The position numbers and the translations under genes were made by a program. Positions 48,040-60,100 of a stretch of 64,000 bases of DNA are shown in pieces. Position 1 is the stretch's first letter. Every line of letters starts with the position of its first letter. Source of the DNA: Tupaia tana (taxonomy: Eukaryota > Chordata > Mammalia > Scandentia > Tupaiidae). The notes beneath the pieces are model-generated. The model was given only the letters and a program-made list of their open reading frames with translations, had not been told where the DNA came from and searched no databases. The stretch covers positions 188,515,639 to 188,579,638 of the forward strand of contig JAKSZU010000003.1 in assembly GCA_026018925.1 (NCBI GenBank), written 5' to 3'.

Positions 48040-48470
48040 ATTCTCTCTCCAGAGTTCTGATAACTGCCTCTGTTTCTCCCACTGCCTGTACCCAACCAAG
48101 ATCATTCAGCCCTGGTCAACATGATCTCCACATTCCTGTCACATTCCAAGCTCACCGTAACCACTTCATTTTTGCTCTCAAGGTTCTTCCTGGCTGGAAT
48201 TTCCTCCTTCTCTGCTCACAGAAACTTCTACACCAAGGCAAACACCACACCATCAGCGCTATCTCCCCGCAGAACCTTTTCTCCACCTCTTGAGCTTGAC
48301 GGACAGCTTTATGCTATTCTGCTCTCCTCCATCACAAAGTCTGTGCCACAGAAATCAGCACTAATTAAACTCCTCATATATTATCTCACAGCAGAAACCA
48401 TGTGGCTCATATTTCTGTACCCACCATACCGTAACCTAGTATGGGGCTGAGAATACAGTAAAGGCTATCA
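48040..48470 (+). repeat. Probable L2 fragment
   Basis: ttcttcctggctggaatttc, then ctccatcacaaagtctgtgc and gtatggggctgagaatacag, resemble an L2 3' region with high divergence. 47531-48039 is featureless. Confidence 0.45.
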
Positions 48471-50920
48471 ATGCACTTGACTGGTTGATAGAAACTGGGA
48501 GTGTTCTTGGAATCTGCTTTATCTCCAAGGCTAGACTCAAATGATAAATACAGGCCAGAGTCACATATTCTGTCCATGCTTCTTGGCATCTCTTCCCTTG
48601 AGGAAGAGTGCTGAGCCCAGACCCCAATCTATGAGCCTCAAGGAGCTAGAACCAAGGCATCCCCATACAGACCCTACTCGGGACACACAAACTCCTCAGC
48701 AGCATGGCTGGCTATATCCTCCCAAATTATTGAGCTCTGAGAGCAAGCTCCAAAAGCAGCCAGCCCCTCAAGAAAGGGAAAATAAGTCACAATATCATCC
48801 CAGGGAACCAGGGACCTATAATTTCTGCATTTTCTAAAATACTTTGAACACTACAGTCTCTCCCATAGGAACCTTCTGAAATGCTTTCCACTTATCGAGG
48901 CCTACTTCTCAAATTATTCCCCCCATACAAATAGTCACTCCAAGGAAAATTAAAAAGTACTACCCTCCCCAAAAAAGAACCAAGGATCACTTTGTTTCTT
49001 TCCTTTATCCAGCTTTACAGGAGGTGTGTGGCATTTTCTCCCCTCTTGCATCCTGAGAAAGACTTACGGAGCCTTATAAACCCAGGGATATCAAGACAAG
49101 ATCTTTTGCACACTTATCATTCCCAATGACTAATATGTGAAGGACGTACCCTCAGGTTACAGGGATTTAATATAAAATCAGAACTGCAAGAGAAACGTTT
49201 GGAGATTCTTAGGCGTTCAAGCACATCCCAGTGCCAGATGAGATACACACATTTGCACCATGCGGTCTCAACTCCGTGATAATCTCCAGGCAACCAAAAG
49301 CCAGCTGCTTAGCAACACAAGCTGGAGGATCAGCTCACACATCTCTATTAGAGAGCTGCTCTTGCCTGGTGGTAAGCACAGACCTGAGCTGGAGGGGCCC
49401 TAGGCAACTGCTGCCAGGCAGAGACTGGGCCACAAGGGCTCGGGGCAGTCCAGGAGGAAGGCTTTAATGAAGACAGTCAGAGGGAAAGGAGTAGATGATA
49501 AGTTATCCAGAGTTATAAGAGAAATTCTAAAAGAGGCACAGGTTTGAAATCCACGAGGACAATTAACTCCCTCTGAAGCAGCTGCTTCTTATTCCTTTGT
49601 ACCCTAGCCCAGCTGTTTTGCCCCTTTAGGGTGTAGGTGGGAATCAGCTTTGAAAAACCACATATAGTCTGCTGGCATCTCAGCCAGTAACAGTGTTGGG
49701 GTTCTTGATCCAGATCTTTTCCAGCGAACCATGATAAATAGGAAAGCTAACAGGCATTTGTGATATCACTATTTAACAGATATTTATAGCACTCAGGTTT
49801 TTGCAGATAATATGGGGAACAGAAATAAGAATATGGGATCAGAGAGGATGTGGTGATTTGGGACATGGACTATATTGGTTGGAGATCAGTTTCTAGGAGT
49901 TTCCAACTCTGGAGCCTACAAAAAAAGTAGTCCATGATCTTCATCCATAAGAGGAAAATAACAGTACTTATTTGTTCACCCAGGTTGCTGGCAGATGAAA
50001 TGAGAAAGTGTGTGCTTAGAGGAAGTCATACCTTTGTATGGAACTATAGTATTAATGTCATGATAAATCAAGGCACTTTACCTAAGAGGAACCAAACTGG
50101 ATGGAGAAAAGATGCCAATGCATCAAACAGTGTGAAACAGTAAGCAGCTACATGGCAAAGGCTGCTCACACTATAGGAAAACAAATCAAGACACTGGGTT
50201 CTCTTATTCCCCAGTTTACTAACCTCTTGCCTAAAAACTGGGCAGAGGAAAGTATAGGAAAAGCAATTTACACTAATCAAGGAAAGTCCTTGGGGACAGC
50301 TCCTTTGTAGCAGGTCTTAACTGGTCTGTGTCCTGAACCAATTCTATGGATTTTAATTATCCAAGCAACAGCAATCCCCCAAGTCAAAGATAGCCTCAAA
50401 TAGATGTCAACGGAGATGCACTCATGCCATCTCCACCCAGATCTGTCCACTTGACCTCCCAAAGGAGCATCAGCTAGTTGGAAGCCTCATTCCCACTATG
50501 GGCACCCTCAAGAAAACAGGTCCACAGAGTAAGAATTCTCCTAAAAGGGTTTGTTTGTTTTAGTGGTCTCAGAGCACCTATAATGTCATTTGAACCTTAA
50601 TTTTCCTTGTATGCTGGTCTATAATTTAGAAGTCTACCCTCACCACTAAGCCAAATATCAGAAACAATCAGTTCATTGCTTCCATTTATTAGCATCCTAA
50701 ATAATTCAGTTCATGACAATAAATATATAGTGAGCCCCTTTTGTAAACCAGCAGGCATCACACAGGAAACAAGATCAAAATGAAGACAACACTCTGTCTC
50801 CCCTCAAAGTTTTCACAGAAGGGCTATTGCCCAATCCCCTCTGCCCTTGTTAAACAATGGCATGTGAGGAAAGTTGTAATGTCTGATCAGCATGTGGGGT
50901 AACTGGATGAAGCCACTCAC
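48471..50920. other. Intron, unique sequence
   Basis: About 2.4 kb without an element I can name and without a recognisable exon. A consensus-like donor on the minus strand near 49071 is not preceded by PKC coding sequence. Confidence 0.45.
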
Positions 50921-50924
50921 AGCC

Positions 50925-51150
50925 AGAGATTACCAATCCAGCTGCTCTGGCCACAGGAGCCAGTTACCCTTGCTCAGCCACTTATTAGGTGAATGGCCTT
51001 GGGCAGTCCAAATATTGTGACTGAGTTCTAATCTAAAAAAATGGGGATGACCGTACATAACTTTTTGGATTGTTGTGAGGAACAAACAAGCTAATACATG
51101 AAAAACTTTCAAAATGTCCCTGGCATGTAGTAAGTGCTCAACTAAAGTCA
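50925..51150 (+). repeat. MIR
   Basis: gccacttattaggtgaatgg, ccttgggcagtccaaatatt, attgttgtgaggaacaaaca and tggcatgtagtaagtgctca. Confidence 0.8.
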
Positions 51151-51170
51151 ACCATTATGTTTTCCCATTT

Positions 51171-51420
51171 TTTTTTTTTTTTTGAGAGGTTTTTGCTATA
51201 GGGTGTGTGCGCTCGCCAGACAGACAGACAGAAAGCAAGAAATCAACCCCCGGGGGGATGGCCACGCCGCAATCCCTTCTCCTCCATTCTCCTCTCAGGA
51301 TCTTAGGCATGCACGCATATGCGCCTGGCATGAGTTTTAAGCCACCGGGTCCAGGACATAAAACACGGTCGACTACATGGGAGTCCAGTGACATAGCCAT
51401 TATGCTAACTACTGGTCCCC
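51171..51420 (-). mobile_element. tRNA-derived SINE, long form
   Basis: TSD atgttttcccattt starts at 51157 and again at 51421. The insertion is just 3' of the MIR. Head ggaccagtagttagcataat. Confidence 0.92.
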
Positions 51421-51759
51421 ATGTTTTCCCATTTTAAGAGGGCTCTGCTAACTCTTTCTCTACAACAACTTGGCCACCATTCTCTGAGGCTGTAGGAATT
51501 TCGGCAGCTTCAACTCCACAGCCTCTTCTTCTGGGCAAGTCTCTTAAGAGCTTCAGGAAACCCACTAGAGGTTTTAATGTGTGAAATACCCACCCCCTAA
51601 TACCATTATTTGGGCTACATTCTTCAGTCTCATTCAGTTCATTGAAAACTGCTGCCTAGTGAGTTTATTTCTAATTTGACAAATTATTTTGTAAGTAAAG
51701 GTTTTAGAACAGGAACCGTAAACGGACCTCCTTGAATCCTATCTGCTCTCTTCCTTTTA

Positions 51760-51839
51760 AACTGCTGAATCCGAGACTCAAACTGTGGTCAGTTATGTGA
51801 GAATCCAATGACATAACCATTATGCCACTTGCTGGTCCC
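51760..51839 (-). mobile_element. tRNA-derived SINE, head only
   Basis: An 80-bp piece with gggaccagcaagtggcataa on the minus strand and the B box. No body is attached. Confidence 0.75.
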
Positions 51840-51905
51840 TAAAGTAGTTTTATCAAGATATAAATCACATGCCATAAGTTCACCCATTTAAAGTATACAA
51901 TTCAG

Positions 51906-52130
51906 GGGCCTGACAGCAATAAAATGAAACGATCTCTAAAGGCGATCCACATGGGAAGGTTACAGGTTTGTGTCTAGAGATATTTTTGAGTACTTCAGTC
52001 ACAGGTATGCCCATGATCTAAGGCTGGCTGAAGCAGGGAGTGAATAACAGTATCAAGACCCCATCAGAGATGCTGTTTCTCTGTCTCTCTCACACTCAAG
52101 GAATAAATACTAGACATAAGAATGTAAAGT
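51906..52130 (+). other. Unassigned insertion, SINE-like layout
   Basis: It begins ggggcctgacagcaataaaa, has gatccacatgggaaggttac and ggtttgtgtctag where a B box would sit, and ends tctctgtctctctcacactc then aaggaataaatac. The layout parallels the short-form SINE but the sequence does not align well. Confidence 0.4.
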
Positions 52131-52199
52131 CCTCTGTTGAAAATTATGTGTATGGTAATATCCTTGATTAGACTGTCACGTACTAGATGCGTACTTTGA

Positions 52200-53227
52200 A
52201 AAAACCATATTGTGTGCTATAGAAATGTATAATGAAATGTAAATAAGAAATCGTAAAATAGAAAATACCCAGAAGAAAATGATTAACCCAATTAAAAGAT
52301 GGGAAAATTAGCTGAATAAACAACTTTCTAAGGGACATACGAACAGCCAAAAAGCATATGAAAAAATGCTCAACATTCCTCATAATAAAGAAGATGCAGA
52401 TCAAAACCACAAAGAGATGCCACCTAACCCCAGTCAGAATGGCAAAGATTAAAAAAAAAAAAAAAAAAAAAAAAAACCAACAAAGAATGATAAGTGTTGG
52501 CAGGGATGTGGTGAAAGGGGAACTCTTCTACATTGCTAGTGGGAATGTAAATTGATTCAGCACTGTGGAGATTCTCAAAGACCTTCAAATAGAACTACCA
52601 TATGATCCAGCAACTCCACTCCTGAGTATCTACCCAAAGGACAAGAGAATGCTCAGTTGGAAAAGTGCTTGCACAACTATATTTATTGTGGCATTATTCA
52701 TGATTGCTAAGACATGGAACCAACCCAAATGTCCACAAACAGATGAATGGATTGAAAAAATGTGGCACATATACTCCATGGAATACTATTCAGTCATAAG
52801 AAAACAAGGTCCTGTAATTTGATAGAATGTGGACAAATATGGAAGATTTGTTGCTTAGTGAAGCAAGTTAGGCTATGAAAGAGAGACACTGTATGTCTCC
52901 ACTTAACATATACCAACTGTTGGCACTGTATGGTAGAGACTGAAAGACTGGAGGACATAAAAGCATTGAAAATTGTTATGGACACTAGAGACAAAGCAGA
53001 AGGAGAGTGTGAGAGGGGAAGAGTGTAGGAAAGGATATATGGGGGGAAAATAGAGAGGTAAGACATTTGTGGGACACAGATATGGTTTATTTCCTTTTCA
53101 TGTATAGTGTTCTCAACTGGGCTGGACTGAGGTGTATATCATGCTGGGTAAAATCTCTTTACAATCTAAATGATGTATAGCAATTGAATGAATAAATACT
53201 AATAAAAATAAATTTAAAAGAAAATAA
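52200..53227 (+). mobile_element. LINE-1, 5'-truncated, ORF2 C-terminus and 3' UTR
   Basis: The coding part includes LPYDPATPLLSIYPKD, IAKTWNQPKCPQTDEW and MWHIYSMEYYSVIRKQ, the conserved C-terminal region of L1 ORF2. It has stops and a 26-base A run (52451-52476). The 3' UTR then follows and matches 525-915. It is incapable of movement because the 5' end, ORF1 and most of ORF2 are absent. Confidence 0.88.
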
Positions 53228-53755
53228 AGCATACATTTCAATGGTGATTAGTATATTCAAAGATATGTGCAACCGTCACCATAGTCAGTTTTTGAATTTT
53301 TGCCACCCTCAAAATAAACTTCTTATCCTTTATCACCCCTCTCCTACCCCAAGTCCTATGCAACCACAAATCTGTTTTCTGTCTCTATATTTTCCTATTC
53401 TGGACATTTCCTATGAATAGAACCATATAAATATGTGGTCTTTCATCTCTGACATTTACTTAATATTTCCAAGGTTTGTCCATGTCCTGCTTTATTCCTT
53501 GTATGGTTCAACCATACCCCTTGTATAGATATTCTACATTTTCTTTATCCATTAAACAGTTAATGGATATTGCATTGCTTCCATGCTTTGTCTATCATGT
53601 TCATGCTGCCATGAATGTTTACGTACAAGATCCTGTGTGGACATGTATCTGTATTTCTCTGGAGATTACGTCTAGAAGCAGAATTTCTGGGTCATACGGT
53701 AGCTACATTTAATCGTTGGAGGAACTTCTAGACTGCTTTCCAAAGTGGCTGAGCC

Positions 53756-53756
<1 letters not shown>

Positions 53757-53787
<31 letters not shown>

Positions 53788-54117
53788 AGATTTTTTGCTA
53801 TAGGACACGTGCACTCAGAGAGAGACACAGAAAGCAAGAAATCACCGCACCCCCCGCCATGGCCACACCACAATCCCTTCTTCTCTGCTTTCCCTCTCAG
53901 GGTCTTGGGCACACAAGCACACATGCCTGGCATGAGTTTAAACCACTGGGCCTGGGACTCAAACCATAGTCGACTACATGGGAGTCCAGCAATGTAACCA
54001 TTATGCCATCTGCTGGTACCAGAGAGAGAAAGCAAGCCGCCAGTTCCAGGACTTGAACCACAGTCAGTCATGTGGGAGTTCAATGTCTTAACCTCCACGC
54101 CAACTGCTGGCTCTGAG
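53757..54117 (-). mobile_element. tRNA-derived SINE dimer
   Basis: On the minus strand a head (gagccagcagttggcgtgga, from about 54117) with gcttgctttctctctctgg is joined directly to a second full unit beginning taccagcagatggcataatg. The tail is the T-run at 53757-53780. Confidence 0.82.
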
Positions 54118-56997
54118 GCTAAGCCATATTTAGTTAATTATTGAGTGGGCAATTAGAAAACTTCATTACACACCTCATCATCTTGCAGATTTCTACCCTC
54201 AAGCTGAAGTCACTTACTTTCTTCAATAAGCCCTTCGAGTGCTTTTCCTTTTAACAGACAGAAGCTTGAAGGAGAAGCTGCTCAGACCCTGTCTGAAAAT
54301 TGATGAGCAATAAGGGCCTTACCTACTGGTAGAGCTTCTAGTGGCAATTTAGGTGACAGGAGTGTATCTGACCTGTTTGGGTCCATGCATGCTCATGAAA
54401 ATGAGGTCTGAGGAGATCCACAGGTCACCCCGCAAGGGCAGAACCAGGAAGAGACAAGCAGGTCTTTGGTTTCCAAACCCCTTCTCCCACTGTTTTATTC
54501 CTTCATCCACCCATCCCCTCTCTAAGCCTAAGGAGCACTAGAGCTAGCACCTGTCTGAGCACTGAAGATGTCCTGCGTGTATGTTTTTTACCTCTGAGAG
54601 GTTCGGACATTTTTCTGCATGCTGTGGTAAAGTGCCTGCAGGTAGGCTATGTTCTATATTTTAATTCAGCCTCTGCCCTAGAGCCAAAGACAGCCTGGAT
54701 TTTGAAAGGAAAGGTATTTCTAGACAGTGCTCTGCGACGTCTCACTGCCTGCCTTGCTCAGCTTTCCCTGGTCTTTGTCTCCCACTAGCCTTCTCGCCCT
54801 GATTTTCTTGGTGTACTCCAAAGCATAGGCCAAGCAGCACTGAGCACTGCTAGGACGTGAGCTCACCCTGGGATACAGAGGGACGCAGGAGGAAAGGCAC
54901 AGGCTCTTCCAAAGGGGAAGGTCCCCAAATTCAGGCCAGAAATGAGGTACACACACACACACATACACTTCAATGGAAAAGCAGTAAATTGAGGATATGG
55001 GAGAAAGAAGGCAAGCATCTTCACATACCCTGGCTTTCCTTCAATCTCCCTTACTAGGACATTTGGAGTTCGAAAGAGGATCTCTGAAGCCAAGCCAGGG
55101 TCTCAGGTTTAGGTCAGCCTGCCCACACCTGGTTTTCTAAACTCCAAGCTGATGTTGACAACTCTGTTCCCTTGATGGGCCATCTGTACTATGTCATCTC
55201 ATGGGCCCAAGTCCTCATCTCTTTTTCTTCTGTCCACCCCACCTCCCCCTGCTTGTCTCACCACCCCTGATGGCTTGTTTTCAATTAAGCTAAAGTGAAA
55301 CCAGCTGTTTCCATACAACCTTGATTTACATCAACCTTATCAAGCCCATATGGGCTAGCCTCTGGCACCCTCCCTGTGTGGCTGTCTGTCCTAGTGGGGA
55401 CACCCTGGCCCCTGCCACATCCTGCCAGCTATGCCTGGGTAAGCACCTTGAAACCTCGGAAGTAACCGAGGCTTTCCTCCCTCCCTATGTTTCAGCCAGC
55501 TGCAAGCCATCCTTAGCCCGGCTGGGAGCCTTCCCATGGCTTTGGCCTACAAGCCCAACACACTCACTGTCAGTACCATCCCTTAGGCATGGAGTTTCAT
55601 CTGAGGATCTATGATGTTTCTTGGTATTATATATTATTTTCATCATAAACACTATAGAAGAGGATTATTAAAATTCTGGTAAATAAGTGTAGGGGGAAAA
55701 TTCAAAGCTCCATTCAAACATAACACAATTTAGCATTTGAGTGTTTCTTTGTGTATGTGTTCATGCATACCATAGATACCACATTATGGTTTAGCTTTTT
55801 AGTTCTGCCCTCCTGTATTTCTGTTTAGAAAGAAAACTCCTTATAGACAAGAATTGTTTAACATAAAAGGGGAACAAAACTTGGGGGCCCTGAAAAGAGT
55901 TCTGAGATCTTCTAGTCTCTGCAACGCTGCAAGCTGACAGTCTGTCCTCTGGGCTTCTGCAAAGCACAAGCCAAAAGGATAGGGCTCTGAAGACCTGCAC
56001 TTCTTTCTCTTCCCACTTCACTTGCCAAACTCAGCCCCCTACCTGGCTCCTGCAGTTGCTCACCCACCTCCCCCAGCCTTTACCAGGCCCACCACAGAGG
56101 ACTCCAGCCTGCAGTAAAGGCGGCCCACAAGAAGTAATTCCTATGCGTGCCTTTAGTTTCCAGCTGGTGGACAGATTGGTTTACTATACACAACCATGAA
56201 AGCTTCAGGGATTTGGGTTGAATTTGAATCATCTGGTTTTGAAGTAATATAGAAATCTTAAAGTGATTTATATGGTGATTTTCTTCTCCTCCAGTTGTGT
56301 TTATTGTCTAAACCTTTTTCTGGTCCTTAATCCTAAAGGATCCTTTATGGTTGTCATCTAAGTACGCATGTTTGCACACATGGGCCTTAAGAACAACAAA
56401 AACAGCAACTACCTTTACCCTGTTTCTTTAACATGTCCGGGGATGCTTGCAAAACGTTAGTTGAACAGTAGAGGTTTCATTTCCAATAGATGTTGATATC
56501 ATTTGGTACAATGATCAGTGCTTAATTAAAAATAACTGAGTTACAGTTCCACTTAGCTTTCCCTGACCTTTGTTACCCAAGTTAGGGTAGTATACCATTT
56601 TGGCCAAAAGATATCACCAAATGTGCACATTACACACCCCCTACTCAAGGTGGGGGAATAAATGTACCACCCTGCCTGCAGGTAGGCATGAGATTTCACC
56701 TGCAAATTAAGTACATTTATAAATAACAAGACACTATAATGGAGCTTTACTGTGTTTGGATAGTATGCTCTTTTTAAAGCATTGCCTAGAGAGAGCAAAG
56801 CATCTATAAGACTCAATGTAGCTAAATATATACTGTTTGCGAGGATATGAAAATTGAAAACAAAATATTATTACTCCAGACTTTGTCAAATAAGAAATTT
56901 CCTCCGTGCACATAGAAAAAAACTTTCTCCCATCATAAGAACACTACCACCTAGGCAACTTTAAAGGAGAAATAAGTAATAATAGAAAAGACCAACT
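54118..56997. other. Intron, mostly unique sequence
   Basis: About 2.9 kb without a named element apart from a short CA run at 54949-54967. No recognisable exon. Confidence 0.45.
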
Positions 56998-57245
56998 GGG
57001 ACCAGCAGTTGGCATAATGGCTATGTCGCTGGACTCCCATGTAGCTGACCGTGGTTTGAGTCCTGGACCAAGTGGCTTAAACTCACGCCGGGTGCATATG
57101 CATGTGTGCCCGAGATCCTGAGAAGAGAATGGAAGAGAAGTGATTGTCGCATGGTCATCTCCCCTTGGGAGAGGGGTGATTTTTGGCTTTCTGTCTGTCT
57201 CTCTCTTTCTGGCAAACGCACACACCCTATAGCAAAAACCTCTCC
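56998..57245 (+). mobile_element. tRNA-derived SINE, long form
   Basis: Head gggaccagcagttggcataa, body gcccgagatcctgagaagag, end tctctctttctggcaaacgc. The usual A tail is replaced by a GGAA microsatellite. Confidence 0.9.
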
Positions 57246-57298
57246 GAAAGGAAGGAAGGAAGGAAGGAAGGAAGGAAGGAAGGAAGGAAAGGAAGGAA
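57246..57298. repeat. (GGAA)n microsatellite in a SINE tail
   Basis: About 12 GGAA units. GGAA arrays can bind ETS-family factors; no evidence of that here. Confidence 0.9.
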
Positions 57299-58480
57299 GA
57301 ACTAAAAACCTGACAGATAACCAGATCTTCCTTCCCCGTGTCTATAGAGTTCCTTTTCAATATTGCCATCTCACATGAGCCAGGGAACCATCCTAAACTC
57401 TTCAAGTTCTACTTCCTTTTTATAGTAAGTGATAGACTTTCCAAGATAAATTTGTTACATTGTCCCAGCTTTTCTCCCTGATGACAATTCTGATTTGAAA
57501 GAGTATAAATGCTGCAGAATCCACCATAGTGCAGTGAATTCTCTTCTAAGCTCTTTCTTAGGTTTATTTAGTCTATCAATGTCTCTAGTCATTTCCCCCT
57601 TGAAACCAAGGACACACATAATTGAGCCAACTTCAAAACAAGGCTAGGACTTGGTTCTACCACCCTCTGCTGAGCTAACCACAAGTGTGAAACAAAATGT
57701 GCACACATTTGGCAAAAACTTTGGGGAGACCAAAATCTACATTCACTTGTAGGAACTTCAGTGCCTTCCAGCTGGCCTTTGCCAGATGGTAGTAAGAACT
57801 TGCTCCTGGAAAGTCCCCCAGGAAATCTAAGTCTATAAATGGTGAGGGGCTGAACTCTTTAGGGTTTCTCAGAGCTTTAGTAAATTCTAAATATTCATAC
57901 AAAACAGCCAATTCCCAATCTTATTAATATGTAAACCCTTTCTTCTTTAAGTTCACTCCTTGGATCTTAAAGATGTGTTTAGAGGCTAACAACAGATGTG
58001 TTGGCTGAAGGTTTTGAAAAAAATAATAATTAAAAAAAACTCAGAAAATAAACTCTCACTGGACAGAAAGAACAGCACAACCTACTCCTCCATTATTGTA
58101 TACAAAGCTTTAGGTGTAGGGAAAGGACAAAAAATCTCCTCAGCCTAAATGCACTATGGTAAATCCTAACAAAAGGATTTTTTTCCCTCAGTGGCTGATG
58201 GAAAACAGAATTTTAAAGAGGGAAGGCCAAGAAAGAGTTCCCTATTGGGTGTGCATGTGTAATCACCCAAATTTGGGTGCTCCTGGATCATTATATGTGG
58301 TCTTCATTACTTCCTCAGTATGCCAAGTCTATAAAAGCTTGACTAACTTACCATTAATGAAAGACCTTATGGACTCTTAAAAAATTCCTAATCTGATTAT
58401 GGCTCATTGACTTTAACATGACAATGAGAATATTTGCTGTTGAGTCATACACTCCCTCCCAGTTAATAATAAAGCCAGAG
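57299..58480. other. Intron with no recognised element
   Basis: Nothing supported. Confidence 0.4.
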
Positions 58481-58484
58481 TTTC

Positions 58485-58600
58485 ATAAAATAGATCACTC
58501 AGCCAAGCAGCCTTATTTTACAAATGAGGAAACCAAGGGCCGGAGAGATGAGATGGCTCACCGAAGGTCATATCTCCAGCAGTGGCAGAAGCAGAACAGA
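58485..58600 (-). repeat. MIR, antisense
   Basis: attttacaaatgaggaaacc, agatggctcaccgaaggtca and ccagcagtggcagaagcaga in reverse MIR order. Confidence 0.7.
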
Positions 58601-58897
58601 ATGACTCCCTCACAACACTGCTTATACTCTATTTAGTCTCCTGTGGGTGTGCCTGTGCGTTTAAGTTTACTTATTTATTTCTCCCATGATAGAGGCAGAA
58701 AGGCAGTACCAAAAGCTGCTTTTCATTCTCTGAAAGGTTGTAGATAATAGAAAATGTAAAGGATTTATTTGCAAAGCTTCAGGACCAAAAGCCATAAGGG
58801 TGAAAGCTATAAGCAAGCCAAGTTTGGAGCAGCCCTCAGGAGAAGTTTCTTAGAAGAAGATACATCCCACAAAGGCATGGGTTGCATACAACTCTTT

Positions 58898-59139
58898 CCC
58901 TTTTTTGGAGAGGTTTTTTGCAATAGGGTGTGTGCACTCGCCAGAAAGAGAGAGACAAAGACAGAAAGTGAGAAATCATACCCCGGGGGTATGGCCACAT
59001 TGTAATCCCTTCTCCTCTCAGGATCGTGGGCACAGATGCACACAAGCCCGGCGTGAGTTGAAGCCACTGGGTTAAGGACTCAAACTGTGATAGACTACAA
59101 GGGAGTCCAGAGACATAGTCATTATGTCATCTGGTCTTA
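58898..59139 (-). mobile_element. tRNA-derived SINE, long form
   Basis: TSDs ggttgcatacaactcttt (58880-58897) and ggttgtatacaactcttt (59140-59157) differ once. A small deletion has removed part of the ccattctcctc block. Confidence 0.92.
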
Positions 59140-59336
59140 GGTTGTATACAACTCTTTAAGAAAGGGATCGACAGATTACCTGATGTGAATCTGGACAGAA
59201 TACTGCCACCTAAAAGGTTTGGTTATCACAGAACCCACCCCTCCTCTCATTAAAATTCATTTAAAATGTTTTCCAAAGGTATTGCAATGGGACAGTGGCA
59301 GAGTATGGATTCCAATCCCTATACACTTGACTTCTT

Positions 59337-59600
59337 GGTGCTCAGTGTGGTTTGGTGACCAAGAATGTGGGCATCTCCCAGGAACTGATTAGAAATGTGA
59401 GCTCTTGGGCCCAGCAGATAAGCTAATGGTTATGTCACTGGACTCCCATGTAGTAGTCTGAGGAATCTTCTTTTGGGTGGAAATTTGTACCAAACCAGAT
59501 GACCTTAAATGTGGTTCATGGTTAGAATCCCTCAGAATGCTTTCAAACACAGATTACTGAAATCACTGGGTAGAAACTGCCCTGAAAACAGGCAATTAAA
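59337..59600 (-). repeat. hAT (MER5-like) piece joined to a SINE head fragment
   Basis: agtgtggtttggtgaccaag and ggaactgattagaaatgtga match antisense MER5A. At about 59409 it runs into a SINE head (agataagctaatggttatgt, ctggactcccatgtag) that stops at about 59457. Confidence 0.55.
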
Positions 59601-59839
59601 AGCAAGCAGGCAAGCAAACAACTCATATGTGATTCCAATGGTTGGATAAATAAGAGAATCACTGAAGTGGATCAACAACTCTCATACCCTCTGACTGAGA
59701 TCCATACTGTGAAAAGCATCTTTACAAAGAAACTCAGGATATGCATATAGCTCATAACTAAAACAGAAGTTTCACAAAACAATGGTTGCTTCTAATGCAT
59801 TGGGGGCGGGGGAGCAGGTTTCAAACAGTTTGTAGACAT

Positions 59840-60100
59840 ACAGAATTAAAGTACAAATTTACTTCAGTTAAAAAAAAAGTGAAGGGCCAGCAGGTGGCAT
59901 GGTGGTTAAGGCACTAGATTCCCACACGATCGACTGTAGTTTGAGTCTCAGACTTGACAGCTTGTTTTCTCTGCCTCTTTCTGGTGAACACATGTGTTCT
60001 ATAGCAAATTTTTAAAATAATAATAAGAAAATTATTTAAAAAATGAAATTATGCAGATTTTCATCGTATTTTTCCATGAATTTTTTGAAGAACCCCCCCC
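59840..60100 (-). mobile_element. Mariner-like MITE, second family, split by a SINE
   Basis: The left piece agaattaaagtacaaattta and right piece ttatgcagattttcatcgta, tttttccatgaattttttga flank a short-form SINE at about 59883-60025. Confidence 0.55.
59883..60025 (+). mobile_element. tRNA-derived SINE, short form
   Basis: Head agggccagcaggtggcatgg, then gcttgttttctctgcctctt directly followed by tatagcaaattttt. It lacks the long body, as at 11861. Confidence 0.85.

Larger units (their letters stand above)
51840..53752 (-). repeat. Old L1 3' UTR, antisense, split by 1.3 kb
   Basis: The left part, 51840-51905, reads ttttatcaagatataaatca and tttaaagtatacaattca. The right part, 53228-53752, resumes with atttcaatggtgattagtat, gcaaccgtcaccatagtcag and gaatttctgggtcatacggt. 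Both fit one antisense L1M-type 3' end. Confidence 0.75.

Noticed and set aside
49050-49090. Donor-like GTAAGT on the minus strand near 49072
   Set aside because: The upstream sequence does not encode PKC epsilon C2-linker residues.
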